Positions 1 through 5,747 of a DNA stretch of 5,747 nt are shown in pieces (position 1 is the stretch's first letter; every line of letters begins with the position of its first letter). The DNA is from Acidobacteriota bacterium (lineage in GTDB: Bacteria; Acidobacteriota; Vicinamibacteria; Vicinamibacterales; Fen-181). The DNA lies in assembly GCA_003157675.1 (NCBI GenBank), contig PMKG01000246.1:1-5747 (forward strand), read 5' to 3'. The notes beneath the pieces were generated by a model, which worked only from the letters and a program-made list of their open reading frames with translations, was not told where the DNA came from and did not search any database. The translations under genes and the position numbers were made by a program.

Positions 1-738
1 GCCGGCGAAGACGTGCTGGTTGAGATAGAACTCGTCGTCCTTGTACCCGCGAACGCCCTTGCCCACGACCCCTTTCGCGAGGTAGTACGCGGAGGTGTCG
101 AAGTTCGCCGCCGACACGTGTCTGCCGGAGGCGTCCCGCCAGCGGCTCCCCTCCTCGTCCATCGTCTGCAGCCCTTCGATGGTGACGCCCGCCGGGAACT
201 GGTCCGCCGTGTAGCCGGCGTCCTTCAGCATGTAGTCGAACCGGTCCCAGATGACGATGTTGGACTTCGGGATGCCGTTGTCCACCAGCCACCGGATGAC
301 CGCTTCGGCGACTTCCGGTCTCGTGTTGATGAGCGGCGGTCCGACCGGGTTCACCTTGAGGCCCACGACATCGCGGGGGTCGACGAGCAGGCGGAAGCTG
401 TCCGTCGCGTTCCGGCCGGTGAGCGTGGTGATCCCCTTGTTCACCATCTCCGCGATCACCTGGGCGTCGAACTTCTCGTTCGCGAACGACCGCCGGTCGG
501 TGACCTTCACGACCTTGCCGGGGAACGGCCCGGGGAGCGAGCGGGGCGTCCTGGGGACCTTCTGGAAGTCGGCGATGTTCGTCGTGATGGCGGGCGCAGC
601 CGGAGCGGCCTGCCCGAAGGTGAGTGGCGCGAACGCCAGGGCGCCGGCCGCGGCCGTGCCGGCGCCGGCGGCCTTCACGAACTGGCGGCGGTCGAGCCGG
701 CCTGACATGTCCATCGGGCGGTAACGTCGCGTGCTCAT
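1..738 (-). CDS. Tat-exported DUF362 family protein, C-terminus missing (window edge)
   Basis: An open frame of 246 codons runs off the left edge without a stop. The start at 738 is chosen because GAAAGGT lies 7-8 nt upstream (plus-strand 746-752); the later in-frame Met9 and Met11 lack such a site. The N-terminus has a Tat signal: DRRQFVK (Arg17-Arg18), then an Ala/Gly-rich hydrophobic stretch to about residue 42. The mature part resembles DUF362: a DVVGLKVN strand near residues 123-130 (compare the usual VVVKPN), followed by a helix and strand around PEVAEAVIRWLVDNG and IVIWDR (141-166). The visible part contains no cysteine, so no Fe-S ligands are seen. DUF362 has no settled biochemical function. 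It is the last visible gene of the minus-strand operon, 25 nt after the polyferredoxin. It is clearly not a copy of the other DUF362 gene at 2520-3503. The family call is by motif memory and order, not by search; the Tat signal is clearer than the family. Confidence 0.8.
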   Translation of the reverse strand, partial: MSTRRYRPMDMSGRLDRRQFVKAAGAGTAAAGALAFAPLTFGQAAPAAPAITTNIADFQKVPRTPRSLPGPFPGKVVKVTDRRSFANEKFDAQVIAEMVNKGITTLTGRNATDSFRLLVDPRDVVGLKVNPVGPPLINTRPEVAEAVIRWLVDNGIPKSNIVIWDRFDYMLKDAGYTADQFPAGVTIEGLQTMDEEGSRWRDASGRHVSAANFDTSAYYLAKGVVGKGVRGYKDDEFYLNQHVFAG

Positions 739-763
739 GCGCTGGACCTTTCTCTCTGGAGAC

Positions 764-2488
764 TCACCGTTTCGGGGCGGCGGACAGAATGAACTGGTTG
801 GTACGGGACCGGGACTCTCCGACGCTCGTGACATAGACCGCCGGGCGGTCCTTGACGGGGCACGCGTATTCGCACGCCCCGCAGCCGGTGCATCGAACCG
901 GATCGATCTGGGGCCTCCGCACGGTCCGGGTGCGCCCCTCGGCGTCCGTGACGTCGGCGTTCAGGAGGACGATCGCCTTCGGCGACGTCGGGCACCACTC
1001 CTCGCAGACGATGCAGTCGGAGGCCATGGCCCAGGGGAGGCAGCGGCCCAGGTCGTAGAAGGCGGTGCCGATCTTGATCGGGCCGCCCGCGTCCTGCGGG
1101 TTTCTCGTCGTCGCGACCTCACCCTGGCCGCGAGCCTCGTCGGGAGTCGCGGCCGCCTGGCCGGGCCGGCCGACCTTCTCGGCCTCCGTGATCTCCCAGA
1201 TGGCGCCGGTCGGGCACACCTGGCCGCACAGCACGCAGTTCGGCTCGCAGTACCCGACGCGTGGCACGAGGACCGGTGTCCAGATCGCCTCGAGGCCGCC
1301 CTCGGCGAACGTCGGGTGCAGGGCGTTGTTGGGACAGACCTTCATGCACTCGCCGCAGCGGATGCAGCGCTCGAGGAAATGCCGTTCGTCGAGGGCGCCG
1401 GGCGGCCGGATCAGCCGGGAGTCGAAGTCGACGGCGAATCCGGTCGAGGATCGAAGCAGCGGCACGAGCGCCGCCCCGGCCGCGGCCGACGCCAGCAGCT
1501 TCCGGCGTCCGGCGTCCGGGGCCTCGATCGTCGTCCCGGCCGGGCGCACCCGGCCCACGCCGAACGCGATGGCGCCGGTCGGGCAATCGGCCACGCAGTT
1601 CAAGCACACGTGGCATTCGGCCTTTCGCCACTTCGGTCCCGGGATCGGGTCGTCACCGCCCTGGCAGTGGAGCAGGCACTTGTTGCAGGTGTCGCACTGG
1701 CTCGGGTCCTTGCGCAGGTGCACGAGCGACCAGCGCGACGCCAGGCCGAGCAGCGCACCGAGCGGGCACAGTGCGCGGCACCAGAACCGCGTGACCCGCA
1801 GGTTGAGCGCGAGCAGGCCGACCAGGAGCGTTCCCAGGAAGAAGGCCTGGCGGAAGTGCGGCTGCCGGAAGCCGGCGACCGTGTGCTGCAGGATCGCCTG
1901 CGCCACGTCGGCGCCGAGCCGGACCGGTCGCGACGGCACCTGGTACCACGCGTCGAGAACGGAGCCGGCCGCGTAGTTGACGCCCGGCAGGATCGAGAGG
2001 GCGAGCGACCGCACGAGCAGGGGGATCGGGTCGAGCAGGCCGGAGAGCACCGAGCCGAATGCGGCCGAGACCAGCAGCGCCGCCAGAATGTAGTACTTCG
2101 ACGCCTGCCACGCCTTGTAACGATTCGACTCGATGAGCGCCTTCCCACGCTTCTTCTCCGACCGGAGGCTGGAGAAGAAGTGGTGCAAGGTGCCGAGCGG
2201 ACAGACCCACCCGCAGAAGAGCCGGCCGAGGACGAATGTCGGCACGAGGATGACGAGGCTCCACCACATCGTGCGGTAGAGCATGTGCGTCGAGATTGCT
2301 GTGGAGATCGCCGCCAGGGGATCGGCTTCGAGGAACGCCGATACCGGCCACGGCAGGCGCACCTGGCCCGACAGGCCTCGGAACGAGCCGCTGAACTCTG
2401 ACCGGACGAGCAGGAAGGCGAACGCGGCCAGGCAGACGATCTGCGACACGCGCCGGGCGGCGGACCACGCAGATCGGGAATGAGGCAT
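764..2488 (-). CDS. NapH-NapG-like fusion: membrane polyferredoxin with internal Tat-like motif
   Basis: A 574-residue protein. Residues 1-310 look like NapH (Fer4_5 type): hydrophobic segments near 13-28, 74-90, 132-152, (155-168) and 214-231, with CxxxCP motifs at C92/C96 and C237/C241. Two 4Fe-4S sites follow, C265/268/271/275 and C292/295/298/302. Next comes GRRKLLA (Arg328-Arg329) before an Ala-rich hydrophobic stretch to about 345, like the Tat signal of NapG. Residues 370-545 carry four more sites: C375/378/381/385, C414/418/421/425, C483/492/495/499 and C533/536/539/543. In Nap systems NapH is a quinol-linked membrane protein and NapG a periplasmic ferredoxin, so this chain probably moves electrons from quinol to the periplasmic side. 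A hydrophilic low-complexity insert lies at about 438-470. The ATG start keeps the first membrane segment, but no good Shine-Dalgarno is seen before it. It sits between two DUF362 genes, 31 and 25 nt away, so it is probably cotranscribed. No NapA, NapB or NapC is present, so a role in nitrate reduction is not supported. Confidence 0.9.
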   Translation of the reverse strand: MPHSRSAWSAARRVSQIVCLAAFAFLLVRSEFSGSFRGLSGQVRLPWPVSAFLEADPLAAISTAISTHMLYRTMWWSLVILVPTFVLGRLFCGWVCPLGTLHHFFSSLRSEKKRGKALIESNRYKAWQASKYYILAALLVSAAFGSVLSGLLDPIPLLVRSLALSILPGVNYAAGSVLDAWYQVPSRPVRLGADVAQAILQHTVAGFRQPHFRQAFFLGTLLVGLLALNLRVTRFWCRALCPLGALLGLASRWSLVHLRKDPSQCDTCNKCLLHCQGGDDPIPGPKWRKAECHVCLNCVADCPTGAIAFGVGRVRPAGTTIEAPDAGRRKLLASAAAGAALVPLLRSSTGFAVDFDSRLIRPPGALDERHFLERCIRCGECMKVCPNNALHPTFAEGGLEAIWTPVLVPRVGYCEPNCVLCGQVCPTGAIWEITEAEKVGRPGQAAATPDEARGQGEVATTRNPQDAGGPIKIGTAFYDLGRCLPWAMASDCIVCEEWCPTSPKAIVLLNADVTDAEGRTRTVRRPQIDPVRCTGCGACEYACPVKDRPAVYVTSVGESRSRTNQFILSAAPKR

Positions 2489-2519
2489 GCGGATGCTCGT
2501 TTGGGTGCGCGAGGTCGGG

Positions 2520-3503
2520 TCAGACCGACATCAGCTTCGTCCTGACCTGGTCGAAATCCATCTTGCCGAGGCCGCGAGCCTGCGCCAGCCGCAGGAAGGG
2601 GAGCCGCCGCGCGTCCAGGTCCCACCACGCCTTGGCGGCGTACGCATCGATGGCGACCGGGTCGGTGCCGGCCACCAGCGTCTTCTTCAGTTCGACGTCC
2701 GCCAGGCTCCCGCCGGTCGGGCCTCCGCGCACGAGCACGCGGTACGCGTCGAGAATGGTCAGCGTCGGGCGGGCGAAGGCGAGCAGGTCGACGAGGCTCT
2801 CGTGGATCCGCTGGTGGAGGCGGCTGCGCTGCCCGCCGATGATGCCGTAGAAGTTCTTCATGCCGAGCGTGCACCCGGTCAGGCTGTGGTGCTTGGCAAT
2901 CGGCAGGTTGATGATCTTGTCGGCGTTCAGAAACGGCTCGAGCACCGGCCAGGTGGTGAGGACCTCGCCACCGAGATTCGCCTGCTTGAAGTGCCGGTCG
3001 TCTGGCAGGACGACGTCGGCCCCGACCGCGCCGGCGGCGGCCGCGATCCCGCTGCGCTCGAAGCAGAGGCGCGGGTCGTTGCAGCTCATGTCGGTCACGA
3101 TGACCCGCCCGGCCCCGGCCTCGAGACAGAGCTGCACGACCGACGCCACCAGCGTCGGGTTGGTGTTGGCCGCCTGCTCGGGCCCGCGGTCCCAGCCGAT
3201 GTTCGGTTTCACGACGACGACGTCGCCGCGGGCGACGAAGCGACGAATACCGCCGAGTTCCGCGAGGGCCCGGCGCACCATGGGGTCCGGCTCGCCGCCC
3301 TGGACGACCACCATCTCGGGCAGCGACGGGTCGCCCGGCACGGCGGCGCGGCGGTCGGCCACGAGCACGGTGGACTCCACGGGCCGCGCACTCCGGGCGT
3401 GCAGCCACGCCCCGGCACCGAGTGTCGCGGCGCTCAGGCCGCCGAGGCGGAGCACGCGTAACATGAAGTCCCGGCGATCCGCGGTGGTGTCGTCGATCGG
3501 CAT
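2520..3503 (-). CDS. Tat-exported DUF362 family protein
   Basis: A complete 327-residue protein. The start is supported by AGGA (plus-strand 3509-3512) with a 5-nt spacer. The N-terminus has a Tat motif, DRRDFML (Arg10-Arg11), followed by a hydrophobic stretch to about residue 35, so export as a folded protein or membrane anchoring in the periplasm is expected. DUF362 hallmarks are visible in order: VVVKPN (96-101); a VIVTDMS strand (134-140) followed by CFERSGI (147-153); NLPIAKHHSLTG and LGMKNFYGIIGG (199-224); TLTILDAYRV (247-256); and GTDPVAIDA (279-287). Cysteines are at 126, 141, 147 and 211 with no ferredoxin CxxCxxC pattern, so this member lacks the Fe-S domain some relatives carry. 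Function is unknown; the lysines and aspartates of the conserved strands are candidate active or ligand sites, by inference. It is the first gene of the minus-strand operon, 31 nt before the polyferredoxin, and divergent from the FKBP gene. Confidence 0.88.
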   Translation of the reverse strand: MPIDDTTADRRDFMLRVLRLGGLSAATLGAGAWLHARSARPVESTVLVADRRAAVPGDPSLPEMVVVQGGEPDPMVRRALAELGGIRRFVARGDVVVVKPNIGWDRGPEQAANTNPTLVASVVQLCLEAGAGRVIVTDMSCNDPRLCFERSGIAAAAGAVGADVVLPDDRHFKQANLGGEVLTTWPVLEPFLNADKIINLPIAKHHSLTGCTLGMKNFYGIIGGQRSRLHQRIHESLVDLLAFARPTLTILDAYRVLVRGGPTGGSLADVELKKTLVAGTDPVAIDAYAAKAWWDLDARRLPFLRLAQARGLGKMDFDQVRTKLMSV

Positions 3504-3581
3504 AGAGATCCTGGGGCCGGCGTCCGGCGGAGACCGCTATGGTAGCATCACAGAGAGGCCCGAACCCCCTGCGCGAATTCG

Positions 3582-3590
3582 TGGGATAAT
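3582..3590 (+). promoter_or_regulatory. Candidate extended -10 promoter for FKBP gene
   Basis: TGGGATAAT matches the extended -10 form (TG, one base, then GATAAT, five of six to TATAAT). It sits in otherwise GC-rich DNA 32 nt before the GTG start. The implied transcript start is near 3597, giving a leader of about 26 nt that contains the ribosome binding site. There is no clear -35 hexamer, which an extended -10 can tolerate in sigma70-type promoters. This is seen by eye only. Confidence 0.4.
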
Positions 3591-3612
3591 CGTCTGCCTG
3601 TCCGATGCCGAT

Positions 3613-3616
3613 GGAG
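3613..3616 (+). promoter_or_regulatory. Ribosome binding site GGAG, fixes the GTG start of FKBP
   Basis: GGAG lies 6 nt before GTG at 3623. The alternative ATG at 3632 would be 15 nt away, too far for good initiation, so the GTG start is preferred. Either start keeps a usable signal peptide. Confidence 0.65.
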
Positions 3617-3622
3617 TGACGC

Positions 3623-4057
3623 GTGAAGCTGATGCGTGTTCTTCGTGTAGGGTGTCTCGGCGCCGTGCTCGCGACGGTCGTCGCCGCGTGCAACAACTCG
3701 CCGACCACGCCGTCAGGCGCCGCCTTCAGCTCGACCGACCTGCGTGTCGGAACTGGGGCCACGGCGGCCAGTGGAAGCACGATGACGGTCAACTACGTCG
3801 GTTGGCTGTACGACGCCACGAAGACCGACGGCAAGGGACTGGAGTTCGATTCCACCACCGGCGCGTCCCCGTTGAGCTTCGTTCTGGGGGCCTCCCAGGT
3901 GATCGCCGGCTGGGATCAGGGACTTCCGGGGATGAAGGTTGGTGGGGTAAGGCGGCTGGTCATCCCGTCGTCTCTCGGGTACGGCGCCAGCCGCGTCGGC
4001 CCGGTCCCGCCGAACGCCACGCTCGTGTTCGAGGTCACGCTGTTGAACGTCCAGTAG
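3623..4057 (+). CDS. FKBP-type peptidyl-prolyl cis-trans isomerase, lipoprotein
   Basis: A 144-residue protein with a lipoprotein signal: basic N-terminus, hydrophobic stretch, and a VVAAC lipobox with Cys23 as the lipidated residue. A short Ser/Thr/Pro-rich linker leads into one complete FKBP domain (about 38-144), the usual length for a single-domain enzyme. Residues matching the FKBP12 active-site pocket are visible: Tyr58 in TVNYVG, Phe75-Asp76 in EFDS, Val93-Ile94 and Trp97 in QVIAGWDQG, Tyr120 in SLGYGA, and Phe136 in TLVFEV. It should therefore catalyse proline isomerisation. It is predicted to be membrane-anchored outside the cytoplasm and to help fold exported proteins; the membrane (inner or outer) cannot be told with certainty, though Asn rather than Asp follows the lipid Cys. 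It is transcribed alone, divergent from the DUF362 operon and convergent with the barrel gene, with 9 nt between stops. A functional link to either neighbour is not shown. Confidence 0.95.
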   Translation: MKLMRVLRVGCLGAVLATVVAACNNSPTTPSGAAFSSTDLRVGTGATAASGSTMTVNYVGWLYDATKTDGKGLEFDSTTGASPLSFVLGASQVIAGWDQGLPGMKVGGVRRLVIPSSLGYGASRVGPVPPNATLVFEVTLLNVQ

Positions 4058-4066
4058 GACCGCGGG

Positions 4067-5164
4067 TTATCGCGATCCGACCAGGCGGAACCGGAAGCCC
4101 GCCATCGTGTAGAGCACGCCGTCGTCGAGGGTGCCGGCCCCGCCGCCCACGGCGGAACCCTTCAGCCCGACCCGCCCGACCTCGACGTAGAACGCCATCG
4201 ACCGCCGCCACCAGATCTCCGAGCCTCCACTGATGGTCCAGCTCATGCCTCTCGTCGGCTCCGTGAACGTCTGCGTGCCTCCCGCGATCGTCTGGGGCAC
4301 GCCGTTCACGTCAACGGTCCGGTCCGCAAACGTTTCGTTGGTCGTCAGCGTGGCCCACGTATACGTGACCCCGCCCTGGACGTAGAGCCGCGTCTTGCCG
4401 AACGGCACGCCGACCTTGCCCGTGACGACCGCGACGTTGGTGGCGAGCGAGCTGGTGAAGCCGTACCCGTTTTCGCTGCCCGAGGTCGCCGGGTTCGCGG
4501 GACGAAGGTAGTAGGCGGCAATGGCCAGGTTGGAGGTGATCCAGTAGTCGAAGCCGACCTGGCCGGCGAGGCGGGTCCCCTTGCCCGTGCACTCCGTGTT
4601 CACGCCGCACGACACACTGACCGCGTCGCTGTATCTGCCGATTCCGCCGCCGCCAAAGATGTGGAAGCCGTTCGGGACAAACAGCGCGCTGCCCGTTCGC
4701 TCGGCCGACCCGCCGGCCACTTCGTTCCCGAGCCAGCGAAGCGGAGCCGGGCCCTGGCTGATCCACACGCCCTGCGCCTCCTCGGACACGTTCACGACGA
4801 GTGTCGTGACCGGCCGGAGATAGAACACGCCGAAGATCTCGTGCCGGGCGCAGCCGGGCGCGGCCTGGTCGGGCTGGTAACCGGCTTCGACCAGCGTGAC
4901 GCGGCGGGCCTGCCCGCAGAGGTCGACGTAGATGCGGACGTCGGTCTCGGCCTTGTTGCGCTGCTTCTGGAGGTCGACGGCGAGCGTCGCGATCCCTTTT
5001 TCGTCCGCGGCGGCTGTCGCCACGGCCGTCGTGTCGAGCACGAGTTGGACCGACGCGCCGGGAGGCGCCTTGGTCACGGTGACGGTCTGGGCAGACGCCG
5101 GTCCGGCCATCATGGTCGCGATGAACGCGGCTGCCAGCGCCAGCGGCCGCCAGAATACCCTCAT
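4067..5164 (-). CDS. Sec-exported protein, probable outer-membrane beta-barrel
   Basis: A 365-residue protein that I do not recognise as a named family. The start is well supported: GGGGAGG (plus-strand 5170-5176) lies 5 nt before ATG. A Sec signal peptide with cleavage at ASA|Q (after residue 25) is clear. Residues 26-125 look like a small beta domain, with possible disulfide partners Cys83 and Cys105. From about 160 to the end there are alternating strands rich in Gly and aromatics, such as FHIFGGGGIGRYS, GQVGFDYWIT, LAIAAYYLRP, RLYVQGGVTYTWATL, FYVEVGRVGLKG and YTMAGFRFRL. This is the pattern of an outer-membrane barrel of the small eight-stranded kind. A second Cys pair (186, 192) lies in what would be a loop. 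The C-terminus ends FRFRLVGSR rather than in the classical terminal Phe, so the BAM signal is imperfect. It lies 42 nt downstream of the MATE gene on the same strand. A periplasmic or surface role is inferred; no substrate can be named. Confidence 0.82.
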   Translation of the reverse strand: MRVFWRPLALAAAFIATMMAGPASAQTVTVTKAPPGASVQLVLDTTAVATAAADEKGIATLAVDLQKQRNKAETDVRIYVDLCGQARRVTLVEAGYQPDQAAPGCARHEIFGVFYLRPVTTLVVNVSEEAQGVWISQGPAPLRWLGNEVAGGSAERTGSALFVPNGFHIFGGGGIGRYSDAVSVSCGVNTECTGKGTRLAGQVGFDYWITSNLAIAAYYLRPANPATSGSENGYGFTSSLATNVAVVTGKVGVPFGKTRLYVQGGVTYTWATLTTNETFADRTVDVNGVPQTIAGGTQTFTEPTRGMSWTISGGSEIWWRRSMAFYVEVGRVGLKGSAVGGGAGTLDDGVLYTMAGFRFRLVGSR

Positions 5165-5190
5165 GCTCGCCTCCCCAATCCCGGCACGTC

Positions 5191-5228
5191 GCAGGGTCTC
5201 TCCATGTTACCTCAAGGCCTCACCCTGC
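5191..5228. repeat. 7-bp inverted repeat around the MATE stop codon
   Basis: GCAGGGT (5191-5197) is mirrored by ACCCTGC (5222-5228) with a 24-nt loop that contains the MATE stop codon. The right arm overlaps a 10-bp perfect palindrome, CCCTGCAGGG (5223-5232). On the minus-strand transcript no U-run follows the stem, so it is a poor intrinsic terminator. It may be a chance pairing or a weak processing or attenuation element between the MATE and barrel genes. Confidence 0.3.
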
Positions 5229-5747
5229 AGGGCGGCGATCCGTCGATGCCAGACCAGCAGCAGCGTCGACCCGATCACGATGAGGCCGATCGAGAGGCCG
5301 ACCCAGAGGCCGATGACACCCCACCGCCACCAGAAACAGAGCGCGTAGCCGACGGGCAGCCCGAGCAGCCAGTGCCCCGCGAGATTGGTGAGCATCGGTG
5401 TCCGCGTGTCGCCCAGCCCCCGCAGCACCCCCGTTGACACGCCCTGGAGGCCGTCGAACAGCTGGAACATCGCCGCGATGAGCAGCAGCCGGCGGCCGAC
5501 GGCGAACACGGCCTCGCTCGAGCTGAACAGGCCGATGAGCGGCCGCGGCGCCACGACGAACACGAGCGCCGCCGACGACATGAACGCGGTCCCGATCACG
5601 AGCGCCATCCAGCCCGACCGCGCCGCCCCGCGCACGTCGTGCCGCCCGATCGCGCGCCCGACGCGCACCGCGCCGGCCGATGCCAGACCGAGCGGCACCA
5701 TGAACGTGAGGCTGGCCAGGTTGAGCGCGATCTGGTGCGCGGCGAGC
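5207..5747 (-). CDS. MATE family multidrug/cation exporter, C-terminal half (window edge)
   Basis: 179 codons up to the stop; the gene enters from the right edge with its N-terminal half missing, and Met at 5701 is internal, not the start. The first visible residues, AAHQIALNLASLTFMVPLG, followed by a VRVGRAIG segment, are the characteristic MATE helix that recurs in each half of the fold. GVLRGLGDTRTPM (106-118 of the visible part) is a second hallmark. Hydrophobic segments near 46-66, 84-104, 118-138 and 142-168 agree with the last helices of a 12-helix transporter. Known relatives (NorM type) extrude cationic drugs or metabolites using Na+ or H+ gradients at the inner membrane. The substrate cannot be read here. 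A short basic tail follows the last helix. It lies upstream of the barrel protein on the same strand, 42 nt away, which suggests cotranscription. Confidence 0.92.
   Translation of the reverse strand, partial: LAAHQIALNLASLTFMVPLGLASAGAVRVGRAIGRHDVRGAARSGWMALVIGTAFMSSAALVFVVAPRPLIGLFSSSEAVFAVGRRLLLIAAMFQLFDGLQGVSTGVLRGLGDTRTPMLTNLAGHWLLGLPVGYALCFWWRWGVIGLWVGLSIGLIVIGSTLLLVWHRRIAALQGEALR

Larger units (their letters stand above)
3504..3622. promoter_or_regulatory. Divergent intergenic region between DUF362 operon and FKBP gene
   Basis: These 119 nt separate two start codons on opposite strands and must hold both promoters. On the minus strand the leader of the DUF362 gene has AGGA at 3509-3512 and, just upstream of it, a short perfect GC hairpin (GCCGG at 3516-3520 pairing with CCGGC at 3524-3528, 3-nt loop). 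A minus-strand -10 candidate, TACCAT (3539-3544), has no convincing -35 and is only a possibility. No operator palindrome or riboswitch-like structure was recognised. Confidence 0.6.

Noticed and set aside
13..724. Plus-strand open frames over the left-edge gene
   Set aside because: They are antisense to a partial minus-strand gene with a clear Tat signal, ribosome binding site and DUF362-like order; their own products show no recognisable features.
1199..1585. An 18-bp exact direct repeat (1199-1216 and 1568-1585)
   Set aside because: Both copies encode the same ferredoxin motif CPTGAI on the minus strand with the same preferred codons, so the repeat follows from protein conservation rather than a DNA element.
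731..2401. A 556-codon plus-strand open frame antisense to the polyferredoxin gene
   Set aside because: Its product is Arg/Glu/Ala-rich with no motif. The opposite strand has eight ordered cysteine motifs, so this frame is a GC-bias shadow.
1600..3792. A 730-codon minus-strand open frame crossing the DUF362 and polyferredoxin genes
   Set aside because: It is out of frame with both real genes, crosses the divergent promoter region and part of the FKBP gene, and encodes Arg/Ser/Pro-rich low-complexity sequence.
2860..4233. A 457-codon plus-strand open frame spanning the DUF362 gene, promoter region and FKBP gene
   Set aside because: It is in a different frame from the FKBP gene, whose active-site residues are all intact, and has no motif of its own.
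1..5747. CRISPR arrays, tRNA or rRNA genes, insertion sequences
   Set aside because: No regularly spaced repeats, no tRNA-like or rRNA segments, and no transposase-like protein or terminal repeats were seen.

Overview
The window is GC-rich (about two thirds G+C by eye), gene-dense and has no mobile elements. It comes from a Gram-negative bacterium: there is a lipobox lipoprotein, a Sec-exported beta-rich protein that looks like an outer-membrane barrel, and a MATE exporter. The mix of Tat-exported DUF362 proteins with a polyferredoxin would fit Acidobacteriota (Vicinamibacteria-like) or a similar soil or sediment lineage. That placement is inference; nothing in the window proves it.

Left half (1-3503, minus strand): an apparent three-gene operon, transcribed right to left. 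First is a Tat-signal DUF362 protein (2520-3503). Next, 31 nt on, is a 574-residue membrane polyferredoxin whose layout is NapH fused to NapG (764-2488). Last, 25 nt further, is a second and different DUF362 protein with a Tat signal (1-738), cut by the left edge. The central protein has two CxxxCP motifs among its membrane helices, two cytoplasmic-type 4Fe-4S sites, an internal twin-arginine segment, and then four more 4Fe-4S sites. The simplest reading is a quinol-linked electron relay that carries electrons across the membrane to a periplasmic side where the two DUF362 proteins also sit. No nitrate reductase subunit or other terminal enzyme is visible.

Middle (3504-4057): a 119-nt divergent intergenic region with a plausible extended -10 promoter drives a GTG-start FKBP-type peptidyl-prolyl isomerase lipoprotein on the plus strand.

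Right half (4067-5747, minus strand): a Sec-exported protein with a probable N-terminal beta domain and C-terminal barrel-like repeats. It lies downstream of, and probably shares a transcript with, the C-terminal half of a MATE-family exporter that is cut by the right edge. It converges on the FKBP gene with only 9 nt between the stop codons.

The most interesting item is the NapH-NapG fusion with a Tat-like motif in the middle of a polytopic membrane protein, placed between two DUF362 genes.
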